The notes under the pieces are model-generated. The model was given only the letters and a program-made list of their open reading frames with translations, had not been told where the DNA came from and did no database searches. A stretch of DNA of 8,620 nucleotides from an uncultured Pleurocapsa sp. Lineage in GTDB: Bacteria; Cyanobacteriota; Cyanobacteriia; Cyanobacteriales; Xenococcaceae. This document shows positions 1 through 6,226 of this stretch, in pieces (the stretch's first letter is position 1; each line of letters begins with the position of its first letter). Location of the stretch: NCBI GenBank assembly GCA_937884735.1, contig CAKZYI010000466.1, positions 1 through 8,620 on the forward strand. The letters are read 5' to 3'. Position numbers and translations under genes: made by a program.

Positions 1-1583
1 GCATCTCCTTGACCAAATACACTATTACTGAGCTGAGAACCGTTGGTTATAGTCATATTGTCAGCAGAAATAATAATATCGCCACCTTCGCCAGTAACTC
101 CAAAGGCTACGTCACTATTAATAAAACTGCTGTTTTCTATAGCTATATTTTCTGAGGCATTAAGTTGAATATTGCCTGAGTTACCAAAACCAAAGGTTCT
201 AGCATCAATTAAAGCAGAATTGGTCAGATTGGCAGTTTGAGTATTGATGATTAAATTTCCTGCATTTCCTTGACCAAAACTATTTGTACCAATCGTGGCA
301 TTAAAGTTATTTATATCAAGATTTGTCGTAGTGATGTTTATTTCCCCTGCATTTCCTATCCCTGTTTCTAGTACTTGAGCAAATATTCCCGTCAAAAAGC
401 TAGTATCTTCGCTATTTATCTCAACTGATTGGCTGGTATTTATATTCACATTGCCCGTATTCCCCACACCAAGAGTAATAACTCCTATTCTGCCTCCATT
501 AGTTATAGAAAGATTGGCAGCATTCATTAATAAATCTCCACCATTTCCTGTACCATTTTCTGAAATGCGATTAAATACGAAACTATTATCGATCGCAATA
601 GTGTTAGTTGAATCTAGATCAATGTTATTACTTTGGGCTTCAGTTGAACCTAAATTCCCTAGAATTCCCGTGATGATCGTACTGTTGCCCGATAAATCAA
701 TATTTTCTGCTGCGATCGCAATTTGACCACCATTTTCACCTGCACTAAGTAAACCAGCACCTTCCCCAATAAATACATTTCCTCGTACTGCATTATCTGC
801 AAAATTCAAACTGTTATTTGGGTCTAAATTTACTCTTCCAGAATTTAGCGCACCTATATTTATGGCACCATCTAAAGCGACTATTCCACCAAAGTTTATT
901 GCTACTTCATTTCCTAAAAAAGTCAAACTTTCTCCATCAGGTACTCGCAAGCCAACAAAATTCAAGGTTTGCGTAGGATCTGTTCCTGCTGGTGCAGTAG
1001 AGTTGTTTTCAATTGTGCCGTTATTTAATTGATTAACTAAAAAAGCCGATGGCTGCACTGTTAATAATGGAGGTGCTTCGGGATTAGTAGCGTCAAAAAA
1101 TCCCTGTTCGCCAAATTGAATACTATCGGCAGTAGTAGCTACAAAAGAACCGCCTAAATCTAAACTAGCGTTATCACCAAATAAAATTCCGTTGGGATTA
1201 ATTAAGAATAAGTTCGGTTGAGATTCGCCAATTGTGCCTAATGTGCCAAATATCTCAGAAATATTATTTCCTGTAACTCGCGAGAGGATATTAGCAATGC
1301 TGGCGTTGGGGCTAGAAAAATACGCGCTTCTTCCTTCAGAGACATTAAATTCAGAGAAGCTATGGAATAGATTTTGTCCCCTTTGTGCGCCCCCCGTTAT
1401 TAAATCGATCGCAAAACCATCGGCATCAGGATTAACAATTGAGCTTTTATCACCCAAGGTATCGTCTGGAACTATATTACTTTGAGCTTGAGCGTTTGGG
1501 GCAGAAATCAAAACTAAACTACTAGCTGTAATTAAATACCAATCAATCTTAAAATTGAGATACTTTTGGACATTAGTTTTCAT
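1..1583 (-). CDS. Two-partner-secretion exoprotein with filamentous haemagglutinin N-terminal domain (partial, C-terminus outside window)
   Basis: The minus frame from the ATG at 1583 stays open to the left edge for 527 codons, so the gene is cut at its 3' end. The product starts with a 16-residue polar/basic stretch and a hydrophobic core, ending in Ala-Gln-Ala at residues 31-33, a likely signal peptidase I site. A TPS domain follows: NLFHSF at 71-76, ILSRVTG at 99-105 and the hallmark NPNGILFG at 129-136. From about residue 230 the chain becomes Asn/Gly/Ser/Ile-rich with imperfect repeats of the GNAGN / ITNGS type, typical of a right-handed beta-helix. Members of this family are exported by the Sec system and then by an outer-membrane TpsB pore, and become surface or released adhesins; no TpsB is visible here. 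There is no good Shine-Dalgarno before the ATG. The family assignment is firm, the ligand or role unknown. It lies 133 bp downstream of a subtilase gene on the same strand. Confidence 0.9.
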   Translation of the reverse strand, partial: MKTNVQKYLNFKIDWYLITASSLVLISAPNAQAQSNIVPDDTLGDKSSIVNPDADGFAIDLITGGAQRGQNLFHSFSEFNVSEGRSAYFSSPNASIANILSRVTGNNISEIFGTLGTIGESQPNLFLINPNGILFGDNASLDLGGSFVATTADSIQFGEQGFFDATNPEAPPLLTVQPSAFLVNQLNNGTIENNSTAPAGTDPTQTLNFVGLRVPDGESLTFLGNEVAINFGGIVALDGAINIGALNSGRVNLDPNNSLNFADNAVRGNVFIGEGAGLLSAGENGGQIAIAAENIDLSGNSTIITGILGNLGSTEAQSNNIDLDSTNTIAIDNSFVFNRISENGTGNGGDLLMNAANLSITNGGRIGVITLGVGNTGNVNINTSQSVEINSEDTSFLTGIFAQVLETGIGNAGEINITTTNLDINNFNATIGTNSFGQGNAGNLIINTQTANLTNSALIDARTFGFGNSGNIQLNASENIAIENSSFINSDVAFGVTGEGGDIIISADNMTITNGSQLSNSVFGQGD

Positions 1584-1639
1584 GGCAAAACAGTTCTATT
1601 ACTTTGACTAGTAAAGCCTGTTGGCAAGCTTCGCCATAG

Positions 1640-1648
1640 ATATTATCA
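1640..1648 (-). promoter_or_regulatory. Candidate extended -10 promoter element before the TPS exoprotein gene
   Basis: Read on the minus strand this is TGATAATAT, that is TG-N-TAATAT, an extended -10 form. It lies 56 bases before the ATG of the exoprotein gene, inside the 133-bp gap after the subtilase gene. No convincing -35 hexamer is seen at the usual spacing. If real, the exoprotein has its own promoter rather than depending only on read-through from the protease gene. Confidence 0.3.
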
Positions 1649-1716
1649 GAGTGTGACGGCAGATTACAGTAAAGTTTTTCAACAATGCGATCGCAATTTA
1701 AAGAAGCAAAATCAAA

Positions 1717-3201
1717 TTACACAATGGTAAAAGCGACGTTATTATTTCCCATGGCGATCGCTTTTCTTACCGCAGCATCAGCATTAATCAACCCGTGTCC
1801 GTTATAAATATCATAACCTTCAACGCCAGTATCATAGGCGGTTTCAGACAATATTACCTGCACTTGGGCAGCCGTGAGATCGGGGGTGGCACTCCAGACT
1901 AAAGACGCAACTCCAGTAACGTTGGATGCAGCAGCAGATGTACCGTCAAACTGCGAACCATAGTCAAATGTACCGTCGCTATAAGCATCAGTTGTCCAAA
2001 CTTCAGAGGGGGCAGTCACAGTTAAACCATCGCCATATTGAGAACCCCAGTCAGCATATTCAATTCTTTCCCCTGGAGTAGTTTGGTTGCCAAAGCGATC
2101 GTTTGTACCCCAAGCTGCACCTACTGCAATTACATTATCGTATTCTTGAGCTAGCACCCCAGGAGAGGACAAGCCTTCTAATCCCTCATTGCCATAATTG
2201 CCCGCCGCCACAACAAATAAAACATCGGGGTTATCAGCAACCACCCCAGCAAATTCATTATGAATTCCTGCCAAGTTACCAAAAGTATTAGAAGTTTGAA
2301 TACTGAGATTGATAACTAAATTCTGTCCGTTGCTATCGGCAAAATCAATCATTTCTTGAGTAGCTTGAGCAATGCTCAAATCCCCTGGATTATTTTCTAA
2401 AACATCAATGTGGTAAACATCAGAATTCCAGTTAATTCCCGCTATACCTAAACCATTGTTGCTATCGGCAGCAATAATTCCTTGAACAGAAGTGCCGTGG
2501 GAAGTCAGCTGTGTTTGAGAATATATTCCTGCTTCACTTAAAAAATTATCAGCTAAGTTAGCGTTTAACCCAAGATTATTACCATTGAAATACCAAGTCT
2601 CATCTTGTCGAATATCAGGATGGAAATCTCCATTAGCACTAATGCCGATTCCCGTATCCTGTACCCCAATCAAAACATTATCCGAACCTTGATTGAATCT
2701 CCAGGCATTTTGCACTCCCATTATGTGTAAGTTCCATTGTTCGGCAAACAAAAAGTCGTCAGGAGATACGCTTAAGTCTTCAAAATGATCGGAGAAGATA
2801 ATGCCGTCAATCCCTTCAAACATTACTTCTGTACCATCAGCCAGAGCAATATAATCAAACATTCTCGCTCCATTTCCAGGATCGAAAGCCACTCCTCCTT
2901 CTGTTGCTTGAGCCAAGCTATAGTCGATTACCTCATCAACGGAGATATGACTCAAATTGATGGTGTCATACAAGCCTGTACTAAAGTCTACATTCCCGTT
3001 ACCAGAAATGACGGTTACATCATAATTAGTATCGACAGTAAAACCATCTGCGCCCAAAGTCCCTGCCAAATATATAGCTGACTGATTACTATCTTGATTA
3101 ACATCAAAGCCGTAGAAGTCGTTGACTGTTTCTACAGAGGGATTAGAAAAGTTATTGTCGGGATTAAAAATATTGTTTTCCGAATTAATAGTATCAAACA
3201 T
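1717..3201 (-). CDS. Subtilisin-like serine protease (peptidase S8) with an N-terminal acidic beta-rich domain
   Basis: The 494-residue product has a complete S8 catalytic set: Asp182 in QDTGIG, His235 in SHGTS, the oxyanion Asn335 in VAAGN, and the nucleophile Ser422 in GTSAAASNVTG. The last motif departs from the usual GTSMAAPHVAG: Met becomes Ala and Pro becomes Ser. The catalytic domain spans about residues 152-485. Before it lie about 150 residues with no signal peptide, rich in Asp, Asn and Gly. Stretches such as ISGNGNVDFSTGLYDTINLS (66-85) and a second block near 105-137 resemble beta-strand domains next to calcium-binding repeats, though no canonical GGxGxD nonapeptide is present. 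Export, if any, would need a non-Sec route; an intracellular role is equally open. The ATG at 3201 is preceded by AGAAG nine bases upstream. The gene follows the DUF2301 gene by 97 bp and precedes the exoprotein gene by 133 bp. The family call is firm; the substrate is unknown. Confidence 0.93.
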   Translation of the reverse strand: MFDTINSENNIFNPDNNFSNPSVETVNDFYGFDVNQDSNQSAIYLAGTLGADGFTVDTNYDVTVISGNGNVDFSTGLYDTINLSHISVDEVIDYSLAQATEGGVAFDPGNGARMFDYIALADGTEVMFEGIDGIIFSDHFEDLSVSPDDFLFAEQWNLHIMGVQNAWRFNQGSDNVLIGVQDTGIGISANGDFHPDIRQDETWYFNGNNLGLNANLADNFLSEAGIYSQTQLTSHGTSVQGIIAADSNNGLGIAGINWNSDVYHIDVLENNPGDLSIAQATQEMIDFADSNGQNLVINLSIQTSNTFGNLAGIHNEFAGVVADNPDVLFVVAAGNYGNEGLEGLSSPGVLAQEYDNVIAVGAAWGTNDRFGNQTTPGERIEYADWGSQYGDGLTVTAPSEVWTTDAYSDGTFDYGSQFDGTSAAASNVTGVASLVWSATPDLTAAQVQVILSETAYDTGVEGYDIYNGHGLINADAAVRKAIAMGNNNVAFTIV

Positions 3202-3213
3202 AAATCTTATCTT

Positions 3214-3229
3214 CTAAGTTTTTACTTAG
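3214..3229 (-). promoter_or_regulatory. Perfect 6-bp hairpin touching the ribosome binding site of the S8 protease gene
   Basis: The minus-strand leader contains CTAAGT-AAAA-ACTTAG, a perfect six-base-pair stem with a four-base loop. Its 3' arm overlaps the first two bases of the AGAAG Shine-Dalgarno-like sequence (3211-3215), nine bases before the ATG at 3201. It is not followed by a T-run on the minus strand, so it is not a typical terminator for the upstream DUF2301 gene. It could modestly affect translation initiation. The stem is AT-rich and could be chance. Confidence 0.35.
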
Positions 3230-3298
3230 CTGATTTCATCTGAATCAACTTATTTCTCAAAGATAAAAAGATATGCAAAAACAATAACCAGATCAAAC

Positions 3299-3949
3299 CT
3301 ATTGCTTTGCTTCATTTGCCTTTAAATAAGCAAAAACTGATTTATCGCCAATATCAGGGTCAATTTCTTGGGTCATTTTCCGAATGGCAAATACACTAAA
3401 GCCAATTGACCAAATACCCAGCAAGGCTTGCTCCATCTCCACAGGAATAATGCCCGCCATGTGTCCCAACAACAGTAAAGGAACAATAGGAGTAAGAATT
3501 TTGGTTTCTGCACGATTAAAACATGCAGCCTCTTTAAAAAAGATTCCTGTCAAGGCTGCAAAAGTAAAGCCCGTACCAAACAAAGTAAGGGGATGATTAT
3601 AAATATATTGTGCCAAAGGTTCGTTAGCCTGAAATGCGATCGCAATTGTGGCAACTGTGCCAATTAACCAAAAGCCCTGGAGTACTCGGTGCAAAGCTTT
3701 CATGTAAATATGAATAAAGTAAAGGCTGACCCCCAACCCTAGGGAAAACAAGGCAAATAAAGGTGTGATAGCTGGTAAAGCTGCTTGTCCTTGAGCAAAA
3801 AATAAATTAGCTGCGATCGCAAAACTTACTGCTGCGGTGACTAATCCCGCACGGTAGATAATTACTTCTAAGCGATCGCTTTTTTCAATTGTGTACTCGC
3901 CAAATTGCCCTTGATACTTTTGTGGTGGTTTATTCAAAATGCCGATCAT
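3299..3949 (-). CDS. DUF2301 integral membrane protein
   Basis: The product is 216 residues from the ATG at 3949. After a polar N-terminus of about 30 residues come about six hydrophobic segments, roughly at 33-52, 59-80, 89-107, 120-138, 150-168 and 174-190, and then a short charged tail. The central FFKEAACFNRAETK stretch followed by a hydrophobic segment and LLGHMAG matches my recollection of the conserved core of the DUF2301 family, found widely in cyanobacteria and without known function. A frame extension to a TTG at 3955 exists, but the Shine-Dalgarno AGAGG at 3958-3962 lies eight bases from the ATG and only two from the TTG, so the ATG is preferred. The gene is divergent from the terD-like pair and carries three HIP1 octamers within about 240 bp. 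It sits in the inner membrane or thylakoid by prediction; its job is unknown. Confidence 0.85.
   Translation of the reverse strand: MIGILNKPPQKYQGQFGEYTIEKSDRLEVIIYRAGLVTAAVSFAIAANLFFAQGQAALPAITPLFALFSLGLGVSLYFIHIYMKALHRVLQGFWLIGTVATIAIAFQANEPLAQYIYNHPLTLFGTGFTFAALTGIFFKEAACFNRAETKILTPIVPLLLLGHMAGIIPVEMEQALLGIWSIGFSVFAIRKMTQEIDPDIGDKSVFAYLKANEAKQ
3636..3879. repeat. Cluster of three HIP1 octamers (GCGATCGC)
   Basis: Exact GCGATCGC copies lie at 3636-3643, 3813-3820 and 3872-3879, all inside the DUF2301 gene. Six more are scattered at 712, 1687, 1754, 5413, 7176 and 7954. HIP1 is a highly iterated palindrome of many cyanobacterial chromosomes, and its density here supports a chromosomal cyanobacterial origin for both the left and right parts of the window. 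Confidence 0.9.
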
Positions 3950-3957
3950 AACCAAAA

Positions 3958-3962
3958 CCTCT
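3958..3962 (-). promoter_or_regulatory. Ribosome binding site that decides the DUF2301 start
   Basis: AGAGG on the minus strand lies eight bases before the ATG at 3949. The in-frame TTG at 3955 would leave only two bases of spacing, too close for a functional site. Confidence 0.65.
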
Positions 3963-4094
3963 AATCCTTAATAATTACTTTAGTTAAAAGTAGTCTAAAA
4001 TCTAGCCGATTAAAATAACTATGATAGAGAAGATAGACAAGAAAACTACGGTTATTTGCTTGTTTATTATAAAAATGTACATTAAATAAATACA
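3963..4094. promoter_or_regulatory. Divergent intergenic region between the DUF2301 gene and the terD-like pair
   Basis: These 132 bp must hold the promoters of both divergent units. On the plus strand a TATTAT at 4065-4070 is a candidate -10 box, 24 bases before the ATG of the first terD-like gene, but no matching -35 box is seen at 16-18 bases. A small hairpin-like ACTTT-AGTTA-AAAGT lies at 3977-3991. No Shine-Dalgarno precedes the first terD-like ATG. No operator palindrome stands out. Confidence 0.35.
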
Positions 4095-4673
4095 ATGGCA
4101 ATTAATCTCAGCAAAGGACAAAGAATCTCTTTAGAGAAGGCAGCACCAGGATTAAAGCAAATCTTTATTGGTTTGGGTTGGGATATCAACGTCACGGATA
4201 CAGGAGGAGACTTTGATATTGATGCTTCTTTGTTTTTAGTTGATAGCAACGAAAAGCTGATCTCAGACCAACACTTCATTTTTTATAACAATCAAATTAG
4301 TCCAGATCCAGAACAGTCGATTAAACAACTAGGAGACAACCGCACTGGTGCGGGAGATGGAGACGACGAAATTATTGATGTCAATCTGAAAACTGTTCCC
4401 ACAGATATTGATAAGGTAATTGTTACCGTAACCATCCACGAAGCAGATAAGCGTCAACAAAACTTTGGACAGGTAAGCAATGCCTTTGTCCGTATTGTCA
4501 ACGCAGAAAATGAACAAGAGGTAATTCGTTACGACTTAACGGAAGACTTTTCGGTTGAAACGGCTTTAATTATGGCAGAACTATATCGTAAAGATGGCGA
4601 ATGGCGGATGAATGCCGTTGGCGCAGGTTATGAAGGCGGTTTACAGGCTTTGGTAGATCGATATCAAAAATAA
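4095..4673 (+). CDS. TerD-family calcium-binding stress protein, copy 1
   Basis: This 192-residue protein is a single TerD domain from end to end, the usual length for TerD/TerE. Visible signatures are NLSKGQRISLEK at 4-15, the acidic DFDIDAS at 39-45, GDNRTGAGDGDDE at 80-92 and ELYRKDGEWR with GAGYEGG near the C-terminus. In characterised TerD proteins the acidic clusters at these places bind calcium. The family is linked to tellurite resistance, phage and stress tolerance and is commonly found in cyanobacteria as small groups of paralogues. It is probably cytosolic or membrane-associated. The ATG at 4095 matches the start of its paralogue (MAINLSKG against MAVNLSKG), although no Shine-Dalgarno is seen. 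It is followed 41 bp later by a second copy, probably in one transcript. I give no gene symbol because TerD and TerE cannot be told apart safely here. Confidence 0.92.
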   Translation: MAINLSKGQRISLEKAAPGLKQIFIGLGWDINVTDTGGDFDIDASLFLVDSNEKLISDQHFIFYNNQISPDPEQSIKQLGDNRTGAGDGDDEIIDVNLKTVPTDIDKVIVTVTIHEADKRQQNFGQVSNAFVRIVNAENEQEVIRYDLTEDFSVETALIMAELYRKDGEWRMNAVGAGYEGGLQALVDRYQK

Positions 4674-4679
4674 GTCCCT

Positions 4680-4700
4680 AACAATTAACAATTAACAACT
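4680..4700 (+). repeat. Short tandem heptamer repeat (AACAATT) between the terD-like genes
   Basis: AACAATT occurs at 4680-4686 and 4687-4693, followed by a one-mismatch third unit AACAACT at 4694-4700. Short tandemly repeated heptamers of this kind are common in intergenic DNA of some cyanobacteria. It fills half of the 41-bp gap in the terD-like pair. Confidence 0.6.
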
Positions 4701-4714
4701 GACTAATAATAAAT

Positions 4715-5290
4715 ATGGCAGTAAATTTAAGCAAAGGACAACGTATCTCTCTAGAGAAAGTCGCGCCTGGTTTAAGCGAGGTATTTGTTGGCTTGGGTTG
4801 GGATACTAATATTACTGATACTGGAGGAGATTTTGATATTGATGCGTCAGTTTTTCTCTTGAACAATGGGGAAAAACTTGTTTCAGACAATCATTTCATT
4901 TTTTATAATAATCTTTCTAGTCCCGATGCTAATAAATCCGTAGAACACCTGGGAGATAACCGTACTGGTGCGGGAGAAGGGGACGATGAAGTTATCAAAG
5001 TCAATCTCAAACAAGTGCCTGCTGAAGTCAATAAAATTGTCATGACTGTGACGATTCATGAAGCAGAAGCAAGACAGCAAAATTTTGGTCAGGTACAAAA
5101 TGCCTTTGTACGGGTAGTAAATGCGGAAAACACTGAAGAAGTAGCTCGCTATGACCTAACCGAAGACTTTTCAGTCGAAACTGCCTTGATTATGGCAGAA
5201 CTATATCGCAAAGACGGTGAGTGGCGAATTAACGCAGTAGGTGCAGGTTATCAAGGTGGATTACAAGCCCTGTTAGACCGCTATCAGTAA
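4715..5290 (+). CDS. TerD-family calcium-binding stress protein, copy 2
   Basis: This 191-residue protein aligns without gaps to the upstream copy; I count 147 identical residues of 191 (77%). It keeps the same acidic motifs, DFDIDAS at 39-45 and GDNRTGAGEGDDE at 80-92, so calcium binding should be preserved. Differences gather in the loop at about 50-78 and the segment 94-110, while the C-terminal 40 residues are nearly identical. The pair is therefore an old tandem duplication with both copies under selection rather than a recent repeat. No strong Shine-Dalgarno precedes the ATG; translation may rely on the AT-rich leader. The clpP gene begins 88 bp after its stop on the same strand with no clear terminator between, so co-transcription is possible. 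Confidence 0.92.
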   Translation: MAVNLSKGQRISLEKVAPGLSEVFVGLGWDTNITDTGGDFDIDASVFLLNNGEKLVSDNHFIFYNNLSSPDANKSVEHLGDNRTGAGEGDDEVIKVNLKQVPAEVNKIVMTVTIHEAEARQQNFGQVQNAFVRVVNAENTEEVARYDLTEDFSVETALIMAELYRKDGEWRINAVGAGYQGGLQALLDRYQ

Positions 5291-5331
5291 ACGGTGCTTC
5301 GGCGGTAACAACGTCTCATACCCAAATTAGC

Positions 5332-5351
5332 TACAATCAATCATACAATCA
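5332..5351 (+). promoter_or_regulatory. Direct repeat TACAATCA x2 upstream of clpP, possible -10 boxes
   Basis: TACAATCA occurs at 5332-5339 and again at 5344-5351, with ATCA in the spacing. Each contains TACAAT, a fair -10 hexamer, 41 and 29 bases before the clpP ATG. No good -35 box lies at the right distance for either. This may be a clpP promoter internal to a terD-clpP unit, or chance. Confidence 0.25.
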
Positions 5352-5365
5352 GATAAAACACATAT

Positions 5366-5369
5366 AAGG
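5366..5369 (+). promoter_or_regulatory. clpP ribosome binding site
   Basis: AAGG lies nine bases before the ATG at 5379 and supports that start, which also gives the N-terminus MIPTVIESSGRG expected for ClpP. Confidence 0.55.
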
Positions 5370-5378
5370 CATAGCTGC

Positions 5379-5987
5379 ATGATTCCTACAGTTATAGAAA
5401 GTTCAGGTCGCGGCGATCGCGCTTTTGATATATACTCTCGTTTACTGAGAGAAAGAATTGTCTTTTTAGGACAACAAGTAACAGATGAAATTGCTAACCT
5501 AGTTGTTGCTCAACTACTATTTTTAGAAGCCGAAGATCCAGAAAAAGATATTTACCTTTACATCAACTCTCCTGGTGGTTCGGTTTCTGCGGGCATGGGT
5601 ATGTTTGATACCATGAACCAAATTCGTCCTGATGTCTGCACTATTTGTATTGGCTTGGCGGCAAGTATGGGTGCTTTCTTGTTGAGTGCAGGGGAAAAAG
5701 GAAAACGAATGAGTTTGCCCAATTCTCGGATTATGATTCACCAGCCTTTGGGGGGAGCGCAAGGACAAGCAACAGATATTGAAATTCAAGCCAAAGAGAT
5801 TTTATATCTCAAGCAAAAACTCAACGGTCATCTAGCAGATCACACAGGGCAACCCCTGTCTAAAATTGAAGAAGATACAGAAAGAGATTTCTTTATGTCT
5901 GCTGAAGAATCGAAAGAATATGGTTTAATCGACCAGGTTATTTCTCGTCGTCCTTCTGCTAGCAATCCTCCCGAACCTATTAGTTAA
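5379..5987 (+). CDS. clpP: ATP-dependent Clp protease proteolytic subunit ClpP
   Basis: This 202-residue protein is the proteolytic subunit of the cytosolic Clp protease, whose tetradecamer degrades proteins unfolded by ClpC or ClpX. The catalytic triad is complete: Ser96 in AASMG, His121 in IMIHQP and Asp170 in ERDFFM, with the same 25- and 49-residue spacings as E. coli ClpP. The oxyanion-hole glycines are in NSPGGSV (63-69). A complete triad excludes the catalytically inactive ClpR paralogue. The N-terminus lacks a long propeptide, as usual in cyanobacteria. Cyanobacteria carry several clpP genes, two of them typically next to clpX or clpR; this one has no clp neighbour in the window, so it is a solitary copy. 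I do not assign a paralogue number. The 88-bp gap after the second terD-like gene hints at a shared stress context. Confidence 0.96.
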   Translation: MIPTVIESSGRGDRAFDIYSRLLRERIVFLGQQVTDEIANLVVAQLLFLEAEDPEKDIYLYINSPGGSVSAGMGMFDTMNQIRPDVCTICIGLAASMGAFLLSAGEKGKRMSLPNSRIMIHQPLGGAQGQATDIEIQAKEILYLKQKLNGHLADHTGQPLSKIEEDTERDFFMSAEESKEYGLIDQVISRRPSASNPPEPIS

Positions 5988-6022
5988 TTAATAGTAGGTA
6001 ATTGATTAATATTATAAATATT

Positions 6023-6114
6023 TATATAGCAATTCTCAGATTTGTAAGGTGTGTCTCAATTAGCCAAAACTAGAGCATCAGATAATACCTTGTGTATATG
6101 AGAACCGCTATATA
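6023..6114. mobile_element. MITE-like element: 92 bp bounded by imperfect 16-bp inverted repeats
   Basis: The left end TATATAGCAATTCTCA (6023-6038) and the right end TGAGAACCGCTATATA (6099-6114) are inverted repeats matching at 14 of 16 positions. A further inner pairing AAGGT (6046-6050) with ACCTT (6087-6091) falls at exactly symmetrical places, so the whole element can fold into a long imperfect stem-loop. There is no coding capacity. Size, ends and TA-rich flanks fit a miniature inverted-repeat element mobilised by a TA-targeting transposase such as IS630/Tc1-type, but I cannot name the parent element, and a TA duplication cannot be told from the TATATA ends. Confidence 0.5.
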
Positions 6115-6116
6115 TG

Positions 6117-6158
6117 TGCAGAAATACTGATTTACTAATAGTGTTCCTGCAGATTTTT
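6117..6158 (+). terminator. Hairpin plus T-run, possible clpP terminator
   Basis: Bases 6117-6128 pair with 6140-6151 over twelve positions with one A-C mismatch and one G-U wobble, outer end TGCAG/CTGCA, leaving an 11-base loop. GATTTTT follows directly (T-run 6154-6158). It lies 130 bp after the clpP stop, on the far side of the MITE-like element. The stem is only moderately GC-rich, so termination strength is uncertain. Confidence 0.4.
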
Positions 6159-6190
6159 ATTGTTTACAGGAGTTTGATTAGTTTAATGTT

Positions 6191-6226
6191 ATTTGTTTAA
6201 CAGTATTTTTTCTGAGTTAAATAAAT
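6191..6226. repeat. AT-rich inverted repeat (hairpin)
   Basis: ATTTGTTTAACAG (6191-6203) and CTGAGTTAAATAAAT (6212-6226) pair over thirteen positions with one G-U wobble and a two-base bulge, around an eight-base T-rich loop. Its role is unknown; it sits 265 bp upstream of the next gene. AT-rich DNA yields such hairpins by chance, so this is only a structural note. Confidence 0.35.

Noticed and set aside
451..1485. Plus-strand open frames of 91 and 83 codons at 451-726 and 1234-1485
   Set aside because: They lie wholly within the minus-strand TPS exoprotein frame, which shows signal peptide and TPS motifs; the plus frames match no known protein pattern.
1..1583. Repetitive Asn/Gly-rich DNA as a possible CRISPR or tandem array
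   Set aside because: The repeats are imperfect at DNA level and follow the protein's beta-helix periodicity; there are no constant repeats with unique spacers.
1623..1635. GGCAAGCTTCGCC as a hairpin between the protease and exoprotein genes
   Set aside because: Only three GC pairs close cleanly and the centre has a mismatch and a wobble, too weak for a terminator.
2103..3081. Plus-strand open frames at 2103-2291 and 2785-3081
   Set aside because: They are antisense to the S8 protease gene, whose catalytic motifs are unmistakable.
3384..3596. Plus-strand 70-codon frame
   Set aside because: It is antisense to the DUF2301 gene and shows no domain or start signal.
4082..5098. Four minus-strand frames opposite the terD-like pair
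   Set aside because: Frames of the two copies mirror each other only because the sense genes are paralogues; similar antisense frames arise from the duplication itself.
5523..5789. Minus-strand 88-codon frame opposite clpP
   Set aside because: ClpP is fully conserved on the plus strand; the His/Thr/Arg-rich antisense product looks like a shadow.
6171..6200. AGGAG followed by an ATG near 6186 as a small gene
   Set aside because: The frame hits a stop after four codons.
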